A DNA stretch of 64,000 nucleotides, taken from Chryseobacterium potabilaquae. Its GTDB lineage: Bacteria; Bacteroidota; Bacteroidia; Flavobacteriales; Weeksellaceae. Below the pieces are notes generated by a model, which saw only the letters and a program-made list of their open reading frames with translations, had not been told where the DNA came from and made no database searches. Within the stretch, counting starts at the first letter, position 1, and every line of letters begins with the position of its first letter. The translations under genes were made by a program, and so were the position numbers. Location: assembly GCF_902728265.1 (NCBI RefSeq), contig NZ_CACVBR010000007.1, positions 62,001 through 126,000 on the forward strand, written 5' to 3'. This document shows, piece after piece, positions 54,556 through 63,238 of this stretch.

Positions 54556-55194
54556 ATGCTTCAGATTCAAGGTTTCGTATTTAACTTCGCCAGTGAAAAT
54601 ACCTACATCCTTTACAATGAGAATAAAAATGCTTGGTTAATTGATCCGGGAAATATGAATGATCAGGAAACCCAAGCTATAGACAATTTTATCAAAGAAA
54701 ATGGACTAAAAATTCAAAAAATCCTTTTAACGCATGCTCACATAGACCATGTTTTCGGACTGCAATGGGCATTTGATACCTTTAAAGTACCTGTAAGTAT
54801 TCACCCGGATGAGAAGGAGATTTTGGATATGCTGGCAGCAAGTGGAGCTAGATTTGGAATCCAGATTCAACCTGTAAACGTTGAGCTAACCTATGTAAAT
54901 GAAGGTGATCAATTAGATTTTGATGGTGAAAAATTCAATATTTATCATGTTCCAGGACACTCTCCAGGTAGTGTGGTATGTCATAACGAAAATCAAAACT
55001 TTATTATTTCCGGTGATGTCCTTTTTGAAGGAAGTATTGGTAGAACTGATCTTTATAAGGGAAATTACGAACAGTTAATTGAAGGAATTAAAACAAAGCT
55101 CTTCATCTTAAATGATAAGACTCAAGTATTTTCAGGTCATGGAAACCCTACCACCATTGGATTTGAGAGACAATATAATCCTTTTTTTAAATAA
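54556..55194 (+). CDS. MBL-fold hydrolase, glyoxalase II-like
   Basis: A 212-residue cytoplasmic metallo-hydrolase starting at 54556; the upstream extension overlaps the divergent DUF5103 gene and the promoter. Zinc motif LTHAHIDHVFG, then IYHVPGHSPGSVV and FIISGDVLFEGSIGRTDL, and the final FSGHGNPTTIG. This is the YcbL/glyoxalase II-like subgroup, acting on thioesters such as S-lactoylglutathione-like compounds. Chryseobacteria may use other thiols, so the substrate is open. Confidence 0.9.
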   Translation: MLQIQGFVFNFASENTYILYNENKNAWLIDPGNMNDQETQAIDNFIKENGLKIQKILLTHAHIDHVFGLQWAFDTFKVPVSIHPDEKEILDMLAASGARFGIQIQPVNVELTYVNEGDQLDFDGEKFNIYHVPGHSPGSVVCHNENQNFIISGDVLFEGSIGRTDLYKGNYEQLIEGIKTKLFILNDKTQVFSGHGNPTTIGFERQYNPFFK

Positions 55195-55235
55195 TAAGAT
55201 CGCTCATATAGAAAAGTGAGATTCTATAAAAAGCT

Positions 55236-55263
55236 AAAACCACCAGAATGATCTGGCGGTTTT
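55236..55263. terminator. Bidirectional terminator between MBL and TonB receptor genes
   Basis: Arms AAAACCACCAG/CTGGCGGTTTT (one mismatch) with A/T runs, between convergent genes. Confidence 0.7.
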
Positions 55264-55286
55264 AATTGTACAAAAAAGGCTAAATA

Positions 55287-57722
55287 TTAGAAATCCAAAG
55301 TAATGGATGCTCTTGCTGCGGCTCCCATGATTGGTCTTGCCATAATGATTCCATCATCTGTTGGCGAACCAGCTCTTGGGTCTCCCTCGGTAATTCCAAT
55401 AGTGTTAAATATATTAGTTCCATCAATCGCAAAACGTATTTTTCCTAACTGGTAAGACATTCCTGCTCCAACTTCACTAAAAGAAGGTAAAGTCTGAACA
55501 TTCAATTCATCCTGAAAACGTTTTCCATAATAATTCATACTTACGTAAGCTCTCCAAGATTTTGTAATGTTCACCGCGGGAGAAATATTGAAATAAAATT
55601 TAGGCATTCTTCTCACTGTATTCCCTTCTAGCAAACTTCCAGATTCCAGATTCTTATATTTGGGATTCTGAATCGTTCCATTAAATGTAACTTCTACTAC
55701 ATTATTAAGCAGACGAGCATATCCTTCCAGCTCCACACCATAATTCTGGGTATTTGCAAAAGTATTTTCTGAAGTTCCATCAGAGAAAATATCTGTAAAT
55801 GAAAGATTTTTTAATGTAGAATAGAATGGAATCACGGCCACATCAAAAGTTCGCGAATAATATTTATATCCTATCTCCAACTGATTCGTTAATACAGATT
55901 TTAAAGGTTGATCCTGATTCGGATTTGAGAAATAATTATAGTAAGCTTCCTCATTTGGAGACCTGAATCCGTTAGAAAAACGGGCATATACTGCATTCTC
56001 TTTATTAATCTTATAGTTGGTAGCCAATGTATAAGATACCCTATCTATATTATAATTCCAATAGGTAAACTTATTTCCCAAAACGCTCATACTATCATCA
56101 GCAGTCGTGGTTGTGAAATCATGGGTCCCATCAGTCGTTAACCCTGAGTTATTGAGATTAGAGGTTGTCGTATTGGCAAAATTACCTTTATAGAAATCAT
56201 GGCTATAGCGAATCCCAGCATTGACACTCAAAGCGTCTGTAATATTATAGTCTAAGTTTACATATAAGTCATTTAAACTTCCTTGCGTTTGAGTATCTCG
56301 TTGTAAGAAAGTCATATCTGTAACTCCATTATACGTTTTAGAATAACCAACATCTGTGGGATTAAGAGAAGTATCTACTAAATTCAACAATTCCGGACGA
56401 TCTGTAGCCGTCGTAAGGATATTACTCCAATTCCAGTATTGATGAGACTTCCAGTTCGATTTATAGAATCCTGCTGTAATATTTCCTTTTTCTAATTTAT
56501 AATTAAATTGCAAGTCATTTACAAAGTTATTCATCTGTTTATCAATTGCCCAGAATCCCAATTTTTGAACATAGGCCGGATTTACGATAGCACCAGAATT
56601 CACTAAGGAATACTGATAATTATTTCCCGTAATTCCAAGTCCTCCTGCAAAGCCCGCTGCTGTTTGAGGTCCACCAGATGGAAAAATGCCTGTATAATTC
56701 ATATTAATATCAGTGTATCTTGTTTTATTAATCACACTGATATTATTTCCTAAATCATACTTAAATTCAGCTCCCAACACATCAACTTTTGGGTGAATAC
56801 CATCTTCCAAATTTCTCTTGAAAAAACCACCTCCCGCTTGTGGAATATTTAACTGACTAATGTTTCTATAACTGTATGTTCCGTAATTGGGATCAAATCC
56901 GGAAAAGCCTTTCAGATCATTTCCGTTTTGCACTAATGGTATCGGAAGGAAAAATGTATTTCTATCATTCAGTTTTTTATAATAAATTTTAGCATATCCT
57001 TTATCGAAAACATATTTTACATTCATTCTGACTTGCCCGCCATTATTAGCCTTAAATCCTGTTTTTCTAATTCCATCATCTGTTCTATAAAAACCTCCTA
57101 CATTAAAAAATAATTTATCCTGAACCAAAGCACCTCCTACATTTACATCCGTACGCATCAATCCGTAGGTGCTCGTTTCTAATTTTGCAGTTCCTTTAAA
57201 ATCATTCCCGCCTTCTTTTGTAATAAAATTGATAAGCCCTCCGGGAGAATTAGTGGCATAAATAGATCCTGAACCTCCTCTCAATGCTTCTAATCTGCTC
57301 ACCGAATTATCTACACGGAAAAAATTATCGGCATTGGCAAATTGTAACGCTCCATCTTCAAAAACGGGTAAACCATCTTCCTGAACTTGAACAAATTCAT
57401 AAGCTCCTGCTGAAGGAATACCTCTGGCAAAAAGATTATTACCTACCTCACCTCCTGAAGTTTCCACAGCAAAACCCGGAACTCTTTGCAATAAGGCAGC
57501 TGCACTTATAGGATTTTGTTTTTGAATTTCTTTTGCACTGAAGGTAGAAATTGCCGTACTGGACTCTATTTTCTTTTTAGGATTTGAGTTTCCTGTAATC
57601 ACTACTTGATCGATAGAAGCTGTTCTTGTAGAATCCTGAATAGTTTCCTGTCCATACACATTATTAAAATAAAGTGTAGCAACCGCAGAGATTAAAAAAA
57701 CGGATTTATTTTTCATAGTCAT
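55287..57722 (-). CDS. TonB-dependent receptor, probably for trehalose
   Basis: An 811-residue outer-membrane receptor. Signal peptide (about 1-24), TonB box region TASIDQVVITGN, plug domain (about 50-160: AAALLQRVPGFAVETSGGEV, RLEALRGGSGSIYATNSPGG). A 22-strand barrel ends in RASITLDF. No CarboxypepD-like domain. It lies 18 nt downstream of the trehalase gene and is the last gene of the operon, so trehalose or a related disaccharide is the likely ligand (inference); the barrel alone would also allow a siderophore. Confidence 0.92.
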   Translation of the reverse strand: MTMKNKSVFLISAVATLYFNNVYGQETIQDSTRTASIDQVVITGNSNPKKKIESSTAISTFSAKEIQKQNPISAAALLQRVPGFAVETSGGEVGNNLFARGIPSAGAYEFVQVQEDGLPVFEDGALQFANADNFFRVDNSVSRLEALRGGSGSIYATNSPGGLINFITKEGGNDFKGTAKLETSTYGLMRTDVNVGGALVQDKLFFNVGGFYRTDDGIRKTGFKANNGGQVRMNVKYVFDKGYAKIYYKKLNDRNTFFLPIPLVQNGNDLKGFSGFDPNYGTYSYRNISQLNIPQAGGGFFKRNLEDGIHPKVDVLGAEFKYDLGNNISVINKTRYTDINMNYTGIFPSGGPQTAAGFAGGLGITGNNYQYSLVNSGAIVNPAYVQKLGFWAIDKQMNNFVNDLQFNYKLEKGNITAGFYKSNWKSHQYWNWSNILTTATDRPELLNLVDTSLNPTDVGYSKTYNGVTDMTFLQRDTQTQGSLNDLYVNLDYNITDALSVNAGIRYSHDFYKGNFANTTTSNLNNSGLTTDGTHDFTTTTADDSMSVLGNKFTYWNYNIDRVSYTLATNYKINKENAVYARFSNGFRSPNEEAYYNYFSNPNQDQPLKSVLTNQLEIGYKYYSRTFDVAVIPFYSTLKNLSFTDIFSDGTSENTFANTQNYGVELEGYARLLNNVVEVTFNGTIQNPKYKNLESGSLLEGNTVRRMPKFYFNISPAVNITKSWRAYVSMNYYGKRFQDELNVQTLPSFSEVGAGMSYQLGKIRFAIDGTNIFNTIGITEGDPRAGSPTDDGIIMARPIMGAAARASITLDF

Positions 57723-57740
57723 ATGGATTTATAGTTAATG

Positions 57741-59222
57741 TTAATTTTGTTTTAACTTCAGATAGACGCCATTTGTCCAGCCAAAACCATCTTGATTAGG
57801 GTATTCTCCTCCTCCTGCTATTGTTTCAGAATCTAATGCATTATACTTTTCCATTAGTTTTCCTGTGTTATTATATACTCTTTCCACATTGGAACACCAA
57901 TTATTTTTAATTGTTTCGGCCAGGCCGTGGAAACCATAGTTTTTAGCCCCTTTAAAACCTAGCCATTGATAAGGAGCCCAAGCATTGGGTAAATCCCATT
58001 GTTGACCGGAGTTCTTTGTAGTCGTTACAAGTCCTCCTTGATATAGAAATTTTTCTTCTATGATTTTAGCCACACAACTTGCCTGTTCATCATTTGCCAA
58101 TTCAAGAAAAAGAGGATAAAGAGCAGCAATATGTTCAGACGGTGTGTTTGTGTTTTTTTTAATGTGATAATCTTTATACATTTTTGTCTTTTCATCCCAG
58201 AAATACGTATCGATTATCTGTCTTCGGCTTGCTGCTCTTTCAGTAAAATAGTTTTTTTTATCATTAAAGTTTTGAAGCATTGAAGACTTAGCCAATGTTT
58301 GCTCCAAATGCCATAAAAGGCAATTCAAATCTACTTGAGCAAGATTCAATGTTTCTATTGTTTCTATATTTTCGCCATCTGCAAACCATCTGCTGGAAAA
58401 ATCCCAACCTGATTCGCAAGCACTTCTTATATTTCTATAAAATTCTTCATCCACTACATTTCTGGCATCTTCAATATCAATTAAATAACTTTCTGGACGA
58501 GGATTATTTTCAGCATCATAATAGCGATTTAAAATATCTCCCTCTTTAGTTCTCACAACCCTTTTTATACTGGAATCAACCTCTAAATCTCCTTCTCCAT
58601 CCATCCAAAACGCATATTCTTTTTCCAATGTATCATGATACTTTACATAAATAGACTCATCCTGAGTCGTTTCAAAAAGTAAATCCAACATTAAAGAAAA
58701 ATACGGAGGCTGAGAACGGCTTAAAAAATGAGTTCTACTGGCATTCGGTACAAATCCTACATTTTGAATTAAATAAGAACAGTTTTCAATAATATTCTCC
58801 ATCATTTCTATCCTTCCCGAGCTCTGTAAACCCAACATAATAAAATAACTATCCCAATAAAAAAACTCATTGAATCGTCCCCCTGGAACAATATAGGGTT
58901 TGGGTAGTTTTAAAAGAGTTCCTTTTTCTTCATATGCCGTCCTTGTTAATTGATCCCAAAGTCTTTCAATATGGTCTTCAATAGGAAGATGATCTATTTT
59001 CTGAATCGAAATTTTAGCTCCTAAAAAATCAAAATTTGTCATCACAAATATTTGAAGATCAAAATCTTCTTTCTTCTTTTCTTGCTCATACTTCTTATTA
59101 ATTTCAGAAATAGGCAACAGCGGAACCGCATCTGTCATCATCTTTTGATCTTCAAAAATTTGTAATCGTTGAACATCATCAAAAAGCACCTGAATATCAT
59201 TGATATAAAGTTGATTACTCAT
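57741..59222 (-). CDS. GH37 trehalase
   Basis: A 493-residue glycoside hydrolase of family 37, splitting trehalose into two glucose. Both family signatures are present: PGGRFNEFFYWDSYF (113-127) and QQWDLPNAWAP near 420. The catalytic Asp is expected in ESGWDFSSRW near 275 and the Glu in GGGEYPNQDGFGWTNG near the end. No signal peptide, so it is the cytoplasmic (TreF-like) kind, which needs the sugar imported first. Its start overlaps the stop of the MFS gene by 4 nt. Confidence 0.95.
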   Translation of the reverse strand: MSNQLYINDIQVLFDDVQRLQIFEDQKMMTDAVPLLPISEINKKYEQEKKKEDFDLQIFVMTNFDFLGAKISIQKIDHLPIEDHIERLWDQLTRTAYEEKGTLLKLPKPYIVPGGRFNEFFYWDSYFIMLGLQSSGRIEMMENIIENCSYLIQNVGFVPNASRTHFLSRSQPPYFSLMLDLLFETTQDESIYVKYHDTLEKEYAFWMDGEGDLEVDSSIKRVVRTKEGDILNRYYDAENNPRPESYLIDIEDARNVVDEEFYRNIRSACESGWDFSSRWFADGENIETIETLNLAQVDLNCLLWHLEQTLAKSSMLQNFNDKKNYFTERAASRRQIIDTYFWDEKTKMYKDYHIKKNTNTPSEHIAALYPLFLELANDEQASCVAKIIEEKFLYQGGLVTTTKNSGQQWDLPNAWAPYQWLGFKGAKNYGFHGLAETIKNNWCSNVERVYNNTGKLMEKYNALDSETIAGGGEYPNQDGFGWTNGVYLKLKQN

Positions 59223-60454
59223 TTTATTTTTTTAGGATTTATTTTTAGTTTATTCATAAAAGAAGCGGAGATAATTAACAACAAAAGCGGAATTAGTGAT
59301 AAATAAAAAGCTTGTTGTCCACTAAATTCCTCAAATACAAAACCTGTAATAATGGAACCGATTGTTCCTCCGATTGCTGAAAAAACGACAATTAAGCCAG
59401 ACATCGAACTATGTAAATATTTAGGAATTGAAGCCAAGATTACCGAATTTATACTTGGGTAAATAGGTGCAAGTAAACCTCCCATCAGAGGAAATAAATA
59501 CACCACAAGGGGAGCACTTAACCAACTGGTATTAGCATCAATTTGAATATTATGAGTTAATGGCAAAACCAACAGAATACTTACAGCAAAACCCACTACG
59601 CAGAAAGAAACTACGTAAATCCAACTGAATCTCTTGGAAAAGAAACCCGATAAAAATCTACCCAGCGCAAAAGCTCCAGCTAAAATAGCACCCGCTTGTA
59701 CACTCATTGAAGTAGGAACTTTCAAAATTTCTTTATAAAAAGTAGGAGTCCAAGTCTGAAAGCTTTGCTCAACCAACACAAAAAGAAAAGCACAAAGCAA
59801 AAAGAACAATACTTTTTTGTAACTAAATAAGCTTACACTATTTCTCAAATCTCCAAGCCAATCTGTTTTTTCACTTTTTGCTTCTTTTTCATCCAGTTTT
59901 GAAAAAAATAAAAAAAGAAAAGATAAAGCAGAAAGTGCTCCTAGAATCCAGTATACAGTAAGCCAATGAGTAGATTTTGGATTGTGATCGTCAATAAATA
60001 AACTAAACAAAACATTCCCCATCAATACGCCGATCATAAAAAAACCTTCTAAATATCCCATAAAACTGGAATGCTCTTTATCTGTTTTTGTAACAAGGCC
60101 AATGGAAGTAAAAACTGAAATTTTTATCAACGCAAAAGATATTCCAACAATCGTAAAAAGTAATTTAAAAAACCAAAAAGAATTAGAGAAGGGCATCAAA
60201 AAACACATACAGCTTACTAAAAATAAGCCAATCAACATTGAGTTTTTAATTCCAATTTTAGGAAGGAATGAGGCCAAAATAAATGAACAAATTGCAATCG
60301 GAAGATCTTTAAATCCTTCCAAAACACTCGCAGAAGATTTTGAAATTCCAAAATTCTGCTGTACCTGCAAAATAACAGTGCCTACAGAATTTAATAGAAT
60401 CGCAAAAACAAAATAGTTTAAAAACAATACAGCCTTTATGTTGAAATTTTTCAT
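59219..60454 (-). CDS. MFS transporter, probable trehalose importer
   Basis: A 411-residue inner-membrane protein with twelve helices. Sugar-MFS (FucP/NagP-like) features include FGISKSSASVLEGFKDLPIA near 37, GYLEGFFMIGVLMGNVLFS near 150 and PLMGGLLAPIYPSINSVILAS near 325. First gene of the trehalase operon and 4-nt overlap with the trehalase gene. Together: TonB receptor across the outer membrane, MFS across the inner, trehalase in the cytoplasm. Confidence 0.9.
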   Translation of the reverse strand: MKNFNIKAVLFLNYFVFAILLNSVGTVILQVQQNFGISKSSASVLEGFKDLPIAICSFILASFLPKIGIKNSMLIGLFLVSCMCFLMPFSNSFWFFKLLFTIVGISFALIKISVFTSIGLVTKTDKEHSSFMGYLEGFFMIGVLMGNVLFSLFIDDHNPKSTHWLTVYWILGALSALSFLFLFFSKLDEKEAKSEKTDWLGDLRNSVSLFSYKKVLFFLLCAFLFVLVEQSFQTWTPTFYKEILKVPTSMSVQAGAILAGAFALGRFLSGFFSKRFSWIYVVSFCVVGFAVSILLVLPLTHNIQIDANTSWLSAPLVVYLFPLMGGLLAPIYPSINSVILASIPKYLHSSMSGLIVVFSAIGGTIGSIITGFVFEEFSGQQAFYLSLIPLLLLIISASFMNKLKINPKKIK

Positions 60455-60493
60455 CTCAATAATTTCTTCTCGGCTAAGATATAAGCATTTAAC

Positions 60494-60508
60494 ATAACAT
60501 TAATTTAA
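60494..60508. repeat. 15-nt operator-like repeat, copy 1 (MFS promoter)
   Basis: ATAACATTAATTTAA, identical to 60564-60578. This copy lies 40 nt upstream of the MFS start codon, at about the -33 region of the trehalase operon. Confidence 0.6.
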
Positions 60509-60523
60509 CGCAATAAATCAATA

Positions 60524-60555
60524 TTTGAACTATATTAATATAATTATTATTTTTA
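60524..60555 (+). promoter_or_regulatory. Promoter of the AraC-type regulator gene
   Basis: TTTG (60524-60527), 20 nt, then TATTTTTA (60548-60555), one base off TAnnTTTG. It lies between the two 15-nt repeats. Confidence 0.5.
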
Positions 60556-60563
60556 GCAATGAA

Positions 60564-60578
60564 ATAACATTAATTTAA
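60564..60578. repeat. 15-nt operator-like repeat, copy 2 (regulator start)
   Basis: Same ATAACATTAATTTAA as at 60494, in the same orientation 70 nt away. The last base is the A of the araC-type start codon, a position suited to autorepression. Confidence 0.6.
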
Positions 60579-61483
60579 TGAAAGTTACTTTTGAACGGGT
60601 AATCCCTGATGATAAGAGCTCTTTTCGAACCATTCACAACAACTCTCCTATTTCAGAGTTTAAATGGGAATATCATTATCATCCCGAAATCGAATTGGTA
60701 TGTGTCATTTCCGGGAACGGAACACGTCATGTAGGGTATCATAAAAGTAACTATACAAACGGAGATTTAATTTTAATAGGTTCGAACATTCCTCATTCTG
60801 GATTTGGTTTGAATTCGACAGACCCCCATGAAGAAATTGTTCTTCAGTTCAAAGAGGAAATCCTTCAATTCCCTCCACAAGAAGTTGACGCTATTTCTAT
60901 TAAAAATTTATTAGAACTTTCCAAATATGGCATCCATTTTCATCATAAAATTAAAAGAGCATTACTTCCCCAATTAACCTCAATGCTAGAGGTTGGGGGT
61001 TATAAAAGATATCTATTGTTACTGGAAATTCTCTTTGAGCTTTCCCAATGTAAAGATTATGAACTTCTGAATAAAGAGATCATGCCTTATACCATCATCT
61101 CAAAAAACAAAACCCGTTTAGAAAACATTTTTACCTACGTAGAGCAAAATTATGATAAGGAAATCAATATTGTAGATGTTGCGAAATTAGCCAACCTTAC
61201 TTTACCTGCGTTCTGTAATTTTTTCAAAAAAGCAACCCAGATTACGTTTACAGAATTTGTGAATCGATATCGGATTAATAAAGCATGCTTATTGATAGCA
61301 CAAGACAAAAGTATTTCAGAATGTAGTTATAGTTGTGGTTTTAATAATGTAACCTATTTCAATAGGATGTTTAAAAAATATACGGAGAAAACTCCTTCAG
61401 AATTTATTAAACAGTATTCACACAATAAAGTGAATGTAGACTTTAAGATTGAAAAAGATAATACGATTAAAGCAAGTTTTTAA
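60578..61483 (+). CDS. AraC family regulator of the trehalose operon
   Basis: A 301-residue regulator. The N-terminal cupin (about 15-110: EWEYHYHPEIELVCVISGNG, NGDLILIGSNIPHSG) likely binds the sugar. The C-terminal double helix-turn-helix (about 185-285: INIVDVAKLANLTLPAFCNF, ISECSYSCGFNNVTYFNRMFKK) binds DNA. Divergent from the MFS-trehalase-TonB operon with a perfect 15-nt repeat at both starts. Its role as local regulator is inference from position. Confidence 0.92.
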   Translation: MKVTFERVIPDDKSSFRTIHNNSPISEFKWEYHYHPEIELVCVISGNGTRHVGYHKSNYTNGDLILIGSNIPHSGFGLNSTDPHEEIVLQFKEEILQFPPQEVDAISIKNLLELSKYGIHFHHKIKRALLPQLTSMLEVGGYKRYLLLLEILFELSQCKDYELLNKEIMPYTIISKNKTRLENIFTYVEQNYDKEINIVDVAKLANLTLPAFCNFFKKATQITFTEFVNRYRINKACLLIAQDKSISECSYSCGFNNVTYFNRMFKKYTEKTPSEFIKQYSHNKVNVDFKIEKDNTIKASF

Positions 61484-61533
61484 AGTACAATTAATATTCC
61501 TCCATTATCTATAAAACCTAGAGAGTATCGAAA

Positions 61534-61560
61534 AAAGCTGTCCAAAAAAAGAACAGCTTT
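61534..61560. terminator. Terminator between the AraC-type and thioredoxin-like genes
   Basis: Arms AAAGCTGT/ACAGCTTT (61534-61541, 61553-61560) between convergent genes, with A/T runs at both ends. Confidence 0.75.
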
Positions 61561-61583
61561 ATATTAAAAAATGGACGTAAAAA

Positions 61584-62138
61584 TTATTTCCATTTAATGT
61601 TGCATCCCATACTAGGTCTTTGAATTTCTTCCTGAGGCTCTCCCAATAAAAGATTTTCAAAAGCAATAATTAAATCTTCTCCAGTCACATCTTTATTATT
61701 TCCCGGTCTTGAGTCATCCATTTGACCTCTATAAATTAAATCCAATTTCTCATCAAAGAAATAAAAATCAGGAGTACAAGCCGCATCGTACGCCTTTGCA
61801 ATCGCTTGGCTTTCATCATATAAATAAGGAAACTCAAATTTTCTTTCAATTTGAAACTCCACCATTTTCTCTGGTGAATCTGCCGGATATTTTTCTACAT
61901 CATTAGCATTAATGGCAATAAACTCGATTCCTCTTTCATTGTAATCTTCGTAAAGTTCATTAATTTTATCTATTAAATGAAGAACAAATGGGCAGTGATT
62001 ACACATAAAAATTACCAATGTTCCTTTTTCTCCTTTCAATTCATCTAAAGATTGAATTTCATTACTTTTTGATGGGTTTGGAAGCTCAAAAAAAGGTGCT
62101 TTTATACCCAATTCTAACATATTTGAAGGCGTATTCAT
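61584..62138 (-). CDS. Thioredoxin-family redoxin
   Basis: A 184-residue protein of the AhpC/TSA-redoxin type. PFFELPNPSKSNEIQSLDEL near 15, then the active site in LVIFMCNHCPFVLHLIDKIN near 41 (CxxC as CNHC). FIAINANDVEKYPADSPEKM near 76, the cis-Pro segment AACTPDFYFFD near 118 and RGQMDDSRPG follow. No signal peptide. These proteins are thought to be thiol peroxidases or reductases; substrate unknown. Confidence 0.9.
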   Translation of the reverse strand: MNTPSNMLELGIKAPFFELPNPSKSNEIQSLDELKGEKGTLVIFMCNHCPFVLHLIDKINELYEDYNERGIEFIAINANDVEKYPADSPEKMVEFQIERKFEFPYLYDESQAIAKAYDAACTPDFYFFDEKLDLIYRGQMDDSRPGNNKDVTGEDLIIAFENLLLGEPQEEIQRPSMGCNIKWK

Positions 62139-62235
62139 ATCCTTAATTATTTGTTGACAAAGATAAAAATTTCTTTTATTAAAAGCATATCCAAGGTTTT
62201 ATAAACTTTCGTTAAATGTTAAATTCATAATATAG

Positions 62236-62268
62236 TTTGGAAGATATATTTAAAAGTTTGTAGATTTG
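62236..62268 (+). promoter_or_regulatory. tetR promoter
   Basis: TTTG (62236-62239), 21 nt, then TAGATTTG (62261-62268). Operator copy 1 (62269-62281) follows immediately, over the expected transcription start. Confidence 0.65.
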
Positions 62269-62281
62269 CTAACACTGTTAG
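62269..62281. promoter_or_regulatory. TetR operator, copy 1
   Basis: CTAACACTGTTAG, a palindrome with TAACA/TGTTA half-sites. It begins at the base after the tetR -7 box, so a bound repressor would block tetR itself. Confidence 0.7.
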
Positions 62282-62302
62282 AAACAACAATTACAAAATT
62301 AA

Positions 62303-62899
62303 ATGGGCCTACATGAACGTCGTCAAAGAGAGAAAGAATCTATCCGAGCAAATATTTTGCAGGCTGCATTCACTTTGGCTAAAACGGAAGGGTGGGCATC
62401 ACTTTCCATGCGAAAAATAGCCGATGCGATTGAGTATAGCGCACCCGTTGTGTATGACTACTTTGAAAACAAAGAAGCCATTTTGTTTGAAATTTCCTTG
62501 AATGGTTTTAATAAATTACATATTGAATTATTAAAAGCTCAAAGAGAGTATGAAACTCCGGAAGATCAACTAAAAGCAATCGTTGATGCTTACTGGAAAT
62601 TTGCTTTCAAAAATAAAGAATATTATCAATTAATGTTCGGTCTTGGAATGCAATGTAGTGGAAAAGGTATGATGAAGGAAGAATTTTCTTCGTTCCAAGA
62701 CATGATCTATGAATGTACCTATGAGATTATCAAAAAAAATGGATCAAACCCGGATAATGCCTGTCACATGTCTCACGCTTTATTTTCAGCAATACATGGC
62801 TTGATATCTATCATGATGATGCGGAATGATGATATTCCTTCCACCATGAATAAGACCACTTTAGATGAGACCGTTTCTGCATTTGTTAAATCTTTGTAA
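62303..62899 (+). CDS. TetR/AcrR family repressor of the RND pump
   Basis: A 198-residue regulator. N-terminal helix-turn-helix (about 12-60: SIRANILQAAFTLAKTEGWA, SMRKIADAIEYSAPVVYDYF) and a ligand-binding helical domain with a TetR_C-like FAFKNKEYYQLMFGLGMQCS segment. It precedes an RND adaptor gene on the same strand. Four copies of one palindrome surround its gene, one at its own promoter and three before the pump gene, so local repression is well supported by position. Confidence 0.93.
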   Translation: MGLHERRQREKESIRANILQAAFTLAKTEGWASLSMRKIADAIEYSAPVVYDYFENKEAILFEISLNGFNKLHIELLKAQREYETPEDQLKAIVDAYWKFAFKNKEYYQLMFGLGMQCSGKGMMKEEFSSFQDMIYECTYEIIKKNGSNPDNACHMSHALFSAIHGLISIMMMRNDDIPSTMNKTTLDETVSAFVKSL

Positions 62900-62918
62900 T
62901 TTTTTTTTGAAACAAAAA

Positions 62919-62931
62919 TTAACACCGTTAG
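62919..62931. promoter_or_regulatory. TetR operator, copy 2
   Basis: TTAACACCGTTAG, followed by GAAAAATAACA; one base different from the others in the centre. 20 nt after the tetR stop. Confidence 0.6.
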
Positions 62932-63024
62932 GAAAAATAACATTAAATAATTAAAAAACTACTCCCTTACAATGAAAACTTAATTAGGAATTTACATTTT
63001 AGCATATTCCTCTCACAGAAAAAA

Positions 63025-63037
63025 TTAACACTGTTAG
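63025..63037. promoter_or_regulatory. TetR operator, copy 3
   Basis: TTAACACTGTTAG followed by AAAAAATAACA, the consensus form, 33 nt downstream of the candidate pump promoter box. Confidence 0.65.
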
Positions 63038-63153
63038 AAAAAATAACACACCTTATCAGATCACTCTAACCTACCTCAACATTAAAAATAATAATTATGG
63101 AACCGACCATGTAGACTATTATCAAAGTCATGTCCAATTTTTCGAGCTAAACA

Positions 63154-63166
63154 TTAACACTGTTAG
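63154..63166. promoter_or_regulatory. TetR operator, copy 4
   Basis: TTAACACTGTTAG followed by AAAATATAACA, 73 nt upstream of the adaptor ATG. Confidence 0.65.
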
Positions 63167-63238
63167 AAAATATAACAGGGCTCAGATGAAAAAAAACAGT
63201 ATTTAAATCAAACAATTCATTAAAAATTAAAACTTAAA

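Larger units (their letters stand above)
62900..63238. other. Regulatory region between tetR and the RND adaptor gene
   Basis: About 340 bases without a gene. It holds operator copies 2-4 (62919-62931, 63025-63037, 63154-63166), each followed by an A-rich stretch ending TAACA, which adds a third half-site. A TACATTTT box near 62992 is the best promoter candidate for the pump genes. Confidence 0.6.
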
